Positions 10,822-21,800 of a DNA stretch of 60,000 nt are shown in pieces; positions within the stretch are counted from its first letter, which is position 1; each line of letters starts with the position of its first letter. Source of the DNA: Branchiostoma floridae (lineage: Eukaryota; Chordata; Leptocardii; Amphioxiformes; Branchiostomatidae); contig NC_049993.1 of NCBI RefSeq assembly GCF_000003815.2, positions 16,080,897 through 16,140,896 on the forward strand. The letters run 5' to 3'. The notes below the pieces were generated by a model that worked only from the letters and a program-made list of their open reading frames with translations, was not told the origin of the DNA and ran no database searches. A program made the position numbers and the translations under genes.

Positions 10822-13068
10822 CTTTAATTTCTTAAACTTCCGCAACATTTAAGATCATAGATTCTTTAGAACTTCATGTTATCTGTACCTCTATATTCTA
10901 TCTGACCCTTACCTCCCTCGTAACCTCAATGATTTGACCTTCTCATGAATAGATAAAGGTTCAAATAAACAAACATTTGATGGATATGGTTTAGAGACAA
11001 TTAAAGGGAAGAATTAAGAGAATGAGGTTCTTAAATCCTCCGTACATTCCTGACAGCGTTGTCATGTCATGGCAATGCCATGATGTTGTGTTGACTCAAT
11101 TCAGATCAAGAATGAGCTTAACGATGTGTATGTACATTGCAGCTACTATTCCTGTAGTCTTTAGCTTAGGGCATGGTGATTGGTTATCTATTATGTTGTT
11201 TAGCTCTCTATCATGGGGCTATTGCACAGTGCGCATTCTTTATTCTACGCTGGGCAGGTTCAAGTACGTTCGATATCCTATTAGTCAAACAATGTAAGAA
11301 CCTTTTTATTTCGAATTCGATTAAAATCGTACTGAACATCCATTGTCTTCACTTACGTTGAGTTCCAAAGGTTATCGTTTGGCATCATCTGCTTCTTATT
11401 CAATATTACATGATGTTGAATGTCTTTTCTCTTTGTAATTGTTCCTGTCAACGCTACTTTGCCGTTAGGTTTACGACAAATGCCTGCATATTCGCAACCT
11501 GCTGTTACATTTCTTCATGAAGGTTTTCAAACAACGTTTGGTTGTTAAGGCATTTTGTGGGAGTTCTCTATCTTGAAGACTTCAAAGGATTTTACTGAAT
11601 CGACCTGGTCAACACTAGCCAATACCTCCAACAAATCCCAGCAATCGCTTTTTATTAGCTTATTCATTACTTATATTATGTTCGACCAATACTCGTAGCC
11701 AGGAGCGTCAATTTAAATGAAGCGTAATACAAAGTAAAGATCCCCGCACAAATTGTCAACTCAAGTTCCTCCGTCCATTTAACTTCCCTGGTAAGTTATG
11801 TCGTCGTCTGGCCATCTCTGGCAGTCATTAATGGTAGGTTACAACAGGGCGAAACCTTTCACTTGTACCAATTAATAACAGGCAAATGGACATACAGAAC
11901 GACTTCCACTGGAGACTGTACCTCCCGCGGCCGTATGGTCCATCTCAGAGGGACAAGGTGTATGAGGTTTGATAAGGGTTTTCCTGGTAGGATGAAACTT
12001 ATTCTTTATGATGGACTACATGCAAAGACTGTGGAGATGGAACAATACGTACACGAACCTCATTAAATGGTGCAAGGAAACATGACTTGAGAAGTGCGAA
12101 AACTAGTCAAATCTGGGATTGGGTTCATAGATAACATAACTTGATACAATATGGAAGCCTCAATTCATTATTTTCTCCTCATTCAACTTACCCTGAAACT
12201 GTCACGTACATTGTCTTCATTGTCAATAGGGAATTTATCCCACTCTGTCTGTGTTACGACTAAGATAAACTAAAAATACTTTGTTCTGAATACCTACCTT
12301 TTGTTTGAGTGACAGACATGTGGTGAAACGTCTGTTTTTGCTGCTGTCAAGATCAGCTGTGGATTGCTAGCACTATTTGATGGTTATTTTCTAATCTCAA
12401 CCTGCTGGAATGTTTCATTAGATGTTACCAGCCAGATGTAAATAACCGGATCATGTCTACATATTTTGTATACACAAACTTTATTAACATTCACAAAACA
12501 CTGTACAAAAATATGATAGATAAATGATGTATCGATGGCTTTCCACGATGTCATCACCATCGTTCACAGCTAAGCTGAAAGGTGTCAAGAAGTTTCAAGC
12601 GTCTTAAATCTTCCAGGCAATTACTGTCACAGCCATCTCATGACTGTCACACGCCGACAAGTTCAGTATTGAAGGGATTTAACACCGCCAAGGAGGAAAG
12701 CCCGGGAGTCTCACGGTAGCTTTATCTCATGACAACCTATTTTTTCAACGTCTACTCGCTATTGGAGATCGTTTTAACGCTAACCTCTCCCTGCACAGAA
12801 GGCAGGAGCGTAAGGCCGCTCAACCATGTCTGTCATATTACCAAAGCTGAAAAATGGAAATATTCATATTTGTTATACTTTTACTGCATAAAGAAACTCT
12901 TTTTTCACAGCCCTTGCTTTATTTCTACTGTCGTTGTGAAAGACGGTCACCAAAACGTCGGTAGAAATAGAGATCTGAAAAATTGTCTCTTTATTCAGTG
13001 ACGTACCAATCTGATGAAACTATTCACTTTTACTCTTTATCTGGAAATACCTTCTGCCGTCTTTATAA
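10822..13068. other. No recognisable gene
   Basis: Frames at 11022-11297, 11863-12066 and 12729-13001 (+) have no domain features. A minus-strand AATAAA in a plausible 3'-end context lies at about 12479-12485 (plus: acaaactttattaac), but no coding exon was found above it. Confidence 0.45.
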
Positions 13069-13878
13069 CCCCCTCACATTATATACGATCTTCGGACGTA
13101 CTTCGCGATCGCAGAAAGGTCGGCTGATTTTAAGATCTTAAGATGGTCTTGCGTATTTTTCGCCCAAAAACTGTCCCCCTCACATATAAGCGAGCCTCGT
13201 GCGATCGACGGTGAATAAATCTATGATAATGAACCTCCCATGACCTCTTGCACGCGGACAAGGTAACACAAAACGCTCCTCAAAAAAGGCAAGAGATCAA
13301 TAAATGTTGCTTATTTTGTTGTCGGAATCTTTTTAACCAATGAATGGAATGCGCGGGCATAATTGAAATGACACAAGAAAGGAAAGTGTGTCACAAAGCC
13401 AGCCTACATACAACCACAGGGGCCACAATGTTAGAATTACCCTCACATTCTCAGAAATTCAATATTTGTAAACAAACGGAAGTCGGGCGAACGTTGCCCG
13501 AACGTCGCCCGACTGACGGGCGTTCGCCATCCGATTTGCGCTCGATGATTAATAACTATGTCTGTGCTCGCCTATCGGTTTCAATCGTTGGATTGACGCA
13601 AGACTATTGACCGATACCCTTGCGAGGTACGCACAATTTGCACGCACGATCTGCGACTCGGTAACGAGCTGTGCGATCTCGGAGATCTCCTGCGACTTGT
13701 CGCTTATGTTAAGAACATGTTTCGCTGCATCGCGACCGTCGTAAGACTCCTGACAATTGCCGGCGATCCCTAAAAATCGCAAGATGATCGTGAGAACACC
13801 GGACGTCTTACTCACGAAAATGTCATTTAGAGCTCGTAAACTAGTCTTCCGATCGAATCGCGCCTAATGTGAGGGGGG
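13069..13878. mobile_element. DNA transposon remnant with terminal inverted repeats CCCCCTCACATTA
   Basis: CCCCCTCACATTA at 13069-13081 is matched by TAATGTGAGGGGG(G) at 13865-13878. The interior is rich in CGATCG-type and GTCGGGCGAACG palindromes and has subterminal similarity between the ends (GGTCTTGCGTATTTTTCGCC against ATCTTGCGATTTTTAGGGAT on the other strand). A third end-like sequence, CCCCCTCACATATAAGCGAG, at 13175 suggests nesting or a duplicated end. No transposase frame. The target-site duplication is not clear. Confidence 0.6.
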
Positions 13879-16800
13879 TATTAGAGAACGCCTCCCTGTG
13901 CCTAGCCCCACGACAGTTGAAAAGTTCCACACTATCTTTATGTTTTAACTTTATTTAGTGCGTAATCCATATCTACCGATGTTAACACACAGATAACGCT
14001 TCATAGACGCAGAATAGTTACCGTTATCGACGACAGCAACCATCTAAAGAACTTAAAGTGTCAGCACGTAAAGGTATATATATATACCGTATTGAAACGT
14101 GGTGGCGCCTGAAGGGCTTCTTTTGCTTTTAGTCACTACTATTCAATCCCGTCTCAAGCAGAGTTGTTCAGCTCAGGCGAAGGCCTGTTTACAGAGTGAT
14201 TGATGGGTATTACCAGAGCTTTTGTGTTGCAATGAATCACTCCCAGGTGCCTCCTCCCAACGTCGCTGCTGCAGGGGGCCGCCTGGTGTGAGTCATGCCC
14301 CTCTCCTCCCGTTGGAAATGAACCCACAGTTAAACAACGATTCCTCGCCCGCCTGAGTACTCGAGATAAGTAGTGACAGTACCTGTTTAGCCATCAACTT
14401 AATTGATTGCGAACAAATCGTCCTGTTGAGGGAATGGAAGGACGTCCTAGTCATAAAAGTCAGGACGAAAAGCTCTAATTTTCAAACAAGACGAGATAAC
14501 GTTCTTATCTCCTAGGACAAGTAGACTGCTTTCGGTCTTAAGAATGCCAAGGTCGGAAGCAATATGTCTCTCTTTTGCGCTGTTGCTTTACTTACTGTGT
14601 TGCTTGTCTAACTTAAGAAAGGAAATCTGTCACTTCCCAAAGCAGCGTATTTTTGACAATTTGACGAAGTACTATCTGCATTCACAGGTCCCAATCTCAT
14701 CTAAAGTCAAGCCCATTTCTTGCAGCGTTGTCTCGCTGCTTGGAATGATGTACTTGCATCATGCGCCTAGTTATGATTATATAACGAATGTCTTATCACT
14801 GCGTTGCTATTCTCTGGACCATCAATAAAATACTTCTGGTCCCTAGCTGAAAGTGGCGCCATTGTAACGCTAACAAAGTTGTGAGTTTCCGTCAGGTTAC
14901 GTTACGTCTCAATTGGGACCTGTGGCCCAGCCGGCTTTGTAATGAACCGGACGTTCTCTACATTCGCGGTTTTTATCTTCCACTAACGCGCCTACAAAAG
15001 CCTGGCTCGTAAATCGTTTATGTGGAAACTGAGCTCTATAATACGTGACTTCATTTTTACTTCACCGAAGTTGACGGTTTAATGCAAAAGCTCAAAGGAC
15101 GAAATGTATTCAACAACAGATCAGATCAGCACCATTGTACCGTCGTCATGTACCATCAAAGTGTTATACAAGGCTCTGTCATTTTATATTAGATATCCGA
15201 TACACGCTAGACTTTATCTGTATTTTATCTGCATCGTTCACATGTCCATGTAAATGTAGTACACTTGCCAAATGACCGTTGGAATCGGTCCTGTTTCCAA
15301 AGTGTTCAGGAGTTTAGAGTTGATCATTGATTTCCGTTACATTGATTGGCCAGAAGGCACCGTCTAATTGCGGAAGTTTTACAACCCCCGCCGTTGGTAG
15401 ATAACGTCTGTTGACAAGGGAGCAATTAGCTGACGCGAGCAGACGAGTTGTGTGCTAAAGGTTCTTTTTTTTATTCTTTATTTGCACAGAATTGGAAATT
15501 GGATGGGCTGAACGTAGGTTTTGCTGGCAACCCTCTTTATACATGTGCATATGACCTTAGCCTATAAGGTAATGAGTTTTGGGGGTTTGTAGGTTTTATG
15601 GGACACAAATATGAGCCATATGTCTCATATCAAAAGAATTCCAATTTTCAATAAACCGATCATAAGAATCATCCAGAAAAGGAGAAGGCCGTTTTTAGTA
15701 CAGAAAAAATTGCGTACTCTTGTTTTGAGAGTAGCTTTAGTACAGGTGTTGTTACAGCCAGAGACCAATCTGCTACCAACAGATATGTTAATCTCCTTCT
15801 TTCTACCTCTAACCCTTTACCTATAACGTCTATATCGTCCATCTCTAAGCCTTTTGTGTTCGCCATTGCGCCCACGATGCGCCCAAAATCAGACTCTAGG
15901 GCCATAAAAAATTCCCCTCGCTTTCAGAGGGGATATACTATACGTTTTACTAAGATTGGGATGTTTACAACTGTGCATTACGAAATTGGCTAGAACTTTA
16001 TATCCTCATTAATCGTATCCAGGGGCTGTCCCTTTATCTTCGGCAACAGCACATTAAGTTTCATGTTGAACGCTTTAAGAGTTTTACATGTCCAGCTGTT
16101 GAGAGAACAGTCGAGGTTTAGTAGAAAATACAAGTTTGACATTTGTCTCTACTGGTTTCAGTTGTGCTACTGCGCTGTCTGGTCGTTAGACAATAAGTTA
16201 TATGGTGATAAAGGGATTTTCAGTGTCACGCATATATAGATATGTTGGTTACATTTATGTCAGTACAATCCATTCGTGATGTGAGAGTATCATTAGAAGT
16301 CAGATGGTAGAATCAATAAAGTATCTGAGTGTTCAAACAAACGAATTGAACAACACCGTACGTCATGACATAATGGCCACATTGCTTGACGTTAAACTGC
16401 ATAGTCATTAGATATTGCATGAACTACTGGAGTACCTGCTGCAACTATAAAGAGCGTAGCATCTCTCTGTTTTACGTGGAGGAGTTTAACTGACGTGGCC
16501 ACTAATAAACTTTGATAAAGTTTGTACCCAACTGACATAGCAACGATGCTGTAAATGTATGACTGGATTAGATATAAGAATATAACTTTTGATAACTTAA
16601 TTGCACGATCATGTCCGAAGACTAATCCCAAACAGGCTTGACTTCTTTTCCATATTCTTGGGAGATAAGTCGCCCTGTTATAGATATTAATTTGATATGT
16701 AAGGAGTACACTTAAGAGTGAGGAAAAATCCCTCAATGACTTGCTTTAGCTTACGCGTATTGTAGAAGCACTATTTTTATTACAACTGAAATAAGGCACA

Positions 16801-17096
16801 TATGTTGACAAGTTTTCTGCGCTCAGATGTTCTGCACAATTTCAAGACCCTGGTCAGCAGCCAACCCACAAAAGACGTTTCTGCTAGGGTTGGTTGCGTA
16901 ACTAGAAGCACACCGTTTTTTCCTGGGGGTTTTCTGTAGCCTTCTTCATCGAAGTCATTTATTCTTCAATATTTTCTGGCTGTTGACAATGTTTATGAGA
17001 GCAGGGTGCAGCTATGCCACACGTTAATATTTGAAAATGTAAACAATTACTAACCAATCAACACGTACGAAACGATGGGGTAACTTAATCCATTCA
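13879..17096. other. No recognisable gene; short frames only
   Basis: Minus-strand frames 15669-15905 (78 residues) and 16392-16736 (114 residues) have protein-like composition but no known domain and no clear splice sites. A CCCCTC/GAGGGG stem is at 15918-15936. Nothing else supported. Confidence 0.4.
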
Positions 17097-18426
17097 TTTA
17101 TTGCAAAACATTTCAAAATTATGAAAAATATCTACAATCAAAAATGTCATATCATATCGTACATCCACGAAGAGATACGACTCTAGCTAGCCAGACCGAC
17201 CGTCAGATGTGACGAACCATGAAATTTCCGTAAAACGTTTGCTTTTACACTGTGTATGCAGAGATTCTCTGAAGGGGGATTATATGTCGTCTTCGTGGTT
17301 CAATCTAAATTCAGTTAGCAACACATTTCCATATCATCAATTTCCCAATTTCACCTGACTTTTTCAAAATCCTTGACCCCGAAGTTGAAACTGACGTTGA
17401 TCCTCCAGACACGACGGCTGCAGAGGCAGAGAAAGTCGACTGATTGAAGTTGAAAGCCGCTGTAATTGCTCACGAGTCCACGTCGCGCGTCCCGACAAAT
17501 AAATGCCAACCGCTTCAAACTTTTTGCAGACGCTGAATTACGATGTTGACGCCGCGTTGCTAATATTAACGACTTGGGATTTTCCTAAGGTCCTTCACCT
17601 CTTCCCATCTATTACCAAGTATGTCTTCCTAGATGGTCACGTCCTCTACAAATCCCCATTCCCATTACTCTCAATCCTTCGTCTCACCCGTTCTTGTCGT
17701 GTTTGCAAAGATATGAATATCAAGGTCGTTGAAAAGACGAGAACGTTATCCTGGTTGTCCATCATGATCAAAGTCAGCTGAAGCCACCAAATCTCCAATT
17801 CTATTAAAACCATTTCCCAGTTGATTAAACCCTCTGGTGGTGCCATTTGGCAGCGATAATCACCGAGCAACCTTACAGAGACAATCCTGCGGTGTTACTT
17901 GCGGTCTCCCGCGAGAGCACACATCTCGCGATGGTACACGGCAGCTTACCGACCATCGATAACAGGGAAGACGGAAGCAGAATTGATGAGGTATGTCCCG
18001 CTAGCTGTCTTCTTCAATCATATCTCCCGATCCTACTGGAATGAACGCTTTCAGCGTAGGACGAGATACCATCGCTGAGGGGGATATGTTTGTATCTGAG
18101 CAATATCAGGAGCCGCATGACATTGGAGTGAAAAGTAGGAAATATCGAGCTCCCCCATGTCGATGCTATCAGGCTCTCTGTAGGTCAAGCCCGAATCCTT
18201 GCTTTCTTCTTCATCCCCAATATTTCACCGCCATTTTCAATTTCTGCTCACGTTCATTCCGAGACACACAGGCCACGTAAATGTCCGTGTACTTTCTGAG
18301 CAGACAGAACCTTGTGCATTCGCTGGTCCAGCTCAATTACTGTGCAAGGCCCCAAACTTGGTATGCAGGTTGCCATCAACAAGACTGGCAGCCATCCACG
18401 TTGTTTGTTAACTGATTCGCGGTTCT
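17097..18426 (-). other. Downstream flank / possible 3' UTR of the Ig gene
   Basis: No coding signal was recognised. The first minus-strand AATAAA downstream of the stop that sits in a typical AT-rich context is at about 17097-17102 (plus strand tttatt in catttattgcaaaac). If used, it would give a 3' UTR of roughly 1.3 kb. This is inference; other polyadenylation sites are possible. Confidence 0.2.
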
Positions 18427-18836
18427 TCAAGTAATACTGTGATCATTTAACGTTTCGCAGCAGGGAAGAACTTGGATGAGATCTTCGCTGCCGTCAGGAA
18501 TGTCACACATCTTAGTCTGACTTAGTCTTGTATCAGCATGGTGTATTCCTGTCCGAGCGATGACTGCCTTCCCACTGGTTTCCTGAACATACAGTATCTG
18601 CTCCTCATCCTTGGGTAGGCCGAGTTTCTCCTTCTCAATAAAGTTGTTTTGCAATCTTTTCGGAACCGGATCACTGACAGAAAAGACGTGGTCATCGGAG
18701 CGCCCCGCCTCTATCTTCGCCCTCTTTGTAAACACCAGTGCGACCAGGAGGATGATGAGCAGGATGGTCGCCCCACCTGCTGCCCCTCCCAAGATGGCCG
18801 TCCATTCTGTTTCATCACCGTGCCCCAACTGGGCTG
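18427..18836 (-). CDS. Ig gene exon E: transmembrane helix, cytoplasmic tail and stop
   Basis: The acceptor follows a pyrimidine-rich tract (ttgtatttcttcag) and is a NAGNAG site, so the exon may start at 18836 or 18833, adding or removing one codon without changing frame. After a short polar stalk comes a hydrophobic segment of about 24 residues (WTAILGGAAGGATILLIILL and on), then TKRAK as the stop-transfer anchor. The tail (~350-449) is charged and has one tyrosine, in ILYVQE; it does not match ITIM (needs aliphatic at +3) or ITSM. The protein ends NDHSIT, not a standard PDZ ligand. The stop TGA/TAA region lies at 18427-18429. Confidence 0.9.
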
Positions 18837-21800
18837 CTGAAGAAATACAAACGGCGAATGTTATACCAATCATCAGGGAAGACGCAAAAAAAACATGATA
18901 GGTTTATCTGATACATTATGCACAATGAATTAGATAGCTGGACAAATTCATAGTCAGACGTTTCAGACAGCAGGCGGCTGAAATACAAATGGCGAATGTT
19001 ATACCTATCATCATCAATTAGCTGAGGGAAGAAATTTGTGAGCCTAAATCGATTAAGGCGTGAGTTTAAGCCGTCAAAGAAAACAATAATTTCATTTGAT
19101 ACATTACGCAAAATAAATTACTAGTAGATAACTGGACTAGGTCATAGTCAGGCATTTCAGACAGAATCCGTCTTCCAGCAGTCACTGTGAACTCTAGTCT
19201 CTGACGTTTACTTGTTTTGTATAATGTATCATGCACCTGGGCGTATAGACTCCATCGGCTTCTCTGATATTTACTAGTGATAATGAAATTTGTAAGAGAA
19301 CGTTTAGGCCACATTACCAATTGTGTATTAAAATGAGAATGTCCAGTTTGGAAATTTAGATGACATACCCGTTGTAGCAAGCGAGCTCTCTTCAATGACG
19401 ATCACTGGCACAATCCTTTTATCCGGTTGTCCAAGAGCGTTTGACGCCGTGCAGATGTAATGGTCACTGTCTTTCACGTTCAGATCAGGCAACACCAACA
19501 GAGATCCTGCAGTTCCATGATACATTGCGGCAGCTAGAATGTCGTCACTTCCGTCCTTCTGCCAGTAAACTTCCGGTGTAGGGTTTCCATCAGCAGTGCA
19601 CCAGAGTAAGGCGGTGCCTCCTGCTTTCACTTTTACAGGGCCTGTCACGTTTACTATTGCTGCTGGATCTGTAAAAGATGTAAAATATCAAATAGAGTTA
19701 CATGTACTTTCTGACATGACTTAAAACTAGAACAGTATCATGAATAGGTAAAGTCGGCATTAACTTTTCATGAAAGTAGTTTAATATGTACGGTATGAAC
19801 GTTAACAGCATTCAATATTCTCAGTTTTATTGGGCATACAACGTTATGTATATGCTCGTATTACCTTTCAATTTCATGCCTTATCCTTTAGTAGCAGTTT
19901 TATTCTGTGTAGAATGCCCATATTTTTGTGGCCTTTCTCTTCGTAGACAGTCGACATTCCCGAAGGTAATTTACCATCCACCACGTTCATGTGTGCCGGG
20001 ACTTACTGAATACCGATTCGGACGTCCCCAATTCAAACGCCACCCACAATCATGTTTCAGCTCCTGCTCTTTATGACTTTCCTGCCATACTGCGACCTCT
20101 GTCTTTTTCGTACTTCACTGTCTTTAAGCCGATGCCCTTCTTTAGATAATGAAGACGACGCTTGACGTAGAATCGATCCCACGCTATGTTACGCCACTAT
20201 CTCTTTACTTGTCTAACCTTTTCCTTTGCTGATAACATGAACATTTCTGCCAACAAAGTTATGTCCAATCGCATTCAAACGTACCCTTATACAACATTGC
20301 GGTATAGAGTGTATATTTTACAACCTATCTCTAGCCCCGAAGAGAGTCGTAGCAGGGAGTGTTAAATAGCGGTATAAAATCAAATCCAATTATATGCTGC
20401 ACAGGTATGAAAATACCAATCTTCGCAAAAGCGCTTGTAACCTCCCCTCGTGCAAATAATGTCCCATAAAATCAGATTTAGTAGACGTGGTGGACCGGTT
20501 AAAGAAAATAAGGGGACCGCCGGATGGCAGGAGCTACACAGACAAATTAGTGAGCTTAAACCAAAGTGCACTCCGTTGTCATAATACTGAATTACGTGTA
20601 CCCTTTGGGAGCTTAGTCCTTAGTCCTGTGTGATATTGTTTTCATTTCGGGACATGCCCATCTTTTGGTTTAATTGCCAATATTGAATCTTTGCAATTGA
20701 TCGCCATTTCCACGGAACATTCAATTTTGCAGATTGAAGTATGTGTCTGACCCATATACACAACTTTTGTCACGTATGGTCGGGCTACTTCAGCTGATGA
20801 TATACATGTACTGATGTAGCATGTGTCATCACGTTTATACAGAACTAACACTGTGGTGAAGAGTAGTGACAGTCTCTCTGCTGTATCTGGGATATTGCAT
20901 TTGATATTTCACTTTTCTATCTATCTACCACACAAGAAACCTATATCATCAGCAACACTAGTATTGGCAAAGATTGGCAAAGGTTCCTATTAAGATGTTT
21001 GATGCGTGGAAGTGCCGATGCAGTTGAGCTGATGATGACTTCGACGTACTTTAAGTAAACGAGGGGGAATCGATAATCATAGCAATAACCCGCTGATTAA
21101 AACGAAATGTTGCATGATATCATACTTCCCATCATATGTAACGGTACTTCACACTTGATGAGGGCCTTGACTCCAACTTACACTTTATTAACTTACAGCT
21201 TTTATTACTTTGACTAAAACTTGAACTTCAAAGTTATAACGGTTATATACCAACGGGGCCGGCACTGCATTTGCGATGCCAAAGAGTCTTCTCACCGACG
21301 TTTTTTTACGTAATGGTCACCACGTAACGGGTTACACAGTGTAACTGTAACAGCATATCTTCTCCCAAAGTCAGAAACATCATTATTGAGACCAGCTCAA
21401 TGGCGCTCTAGGAGTGAGGACAAACTGACCCAATGAGCGAAGTAGTTTTGCATCAGAAATAAGAAATCACTAGAAGGATGTACTGTCGTATAGAGGTCAC
21501 CTGAATGGCGCCGAACGGCAGCTCGCTCCAGACCCTTGCGGTTTAGCCCCGCCTATTGTAAGCTCCTCGCAATTTAGCCCCTGGCTGCCAAGACCGAGTA
21601 GTCGACCCACCCATTAAAAACAAACGTATACAGGAAAATTTCTTTTCAGTAAAATAAATTTTACAGATTGTCACTTACACACAACCACCAAGCTGAGGCT
21701 GTCTGTCTGCCAGCTGCGGCCTTGTTGTGCCACACACGTGTAGTTCCCGCTGTCAGCCTTCCCAACACTCTGCATCATCAGAGACGACCTGTACACGTCC

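Noticed and set aside
12310-12350. GAAACGTCTG as a second hammerhead motif
   Set aside because: There is no CUGANGA core upstream, only an ACAGAC...GTCTGT inverted repeat.
15669-15905. 78-residue minus-strand frame with balanced composition (MALESDFGRIVGAMANTKGL...)
   Set aside because: Looks protein-like but matches no family I can name and is overlapped by a plus frame; left unannotated.
16392-16736. 114-residue minus-strand frame 3' of the Ig gene
   Set aside because: No recognised family, no splice context; not supportable as a gene.
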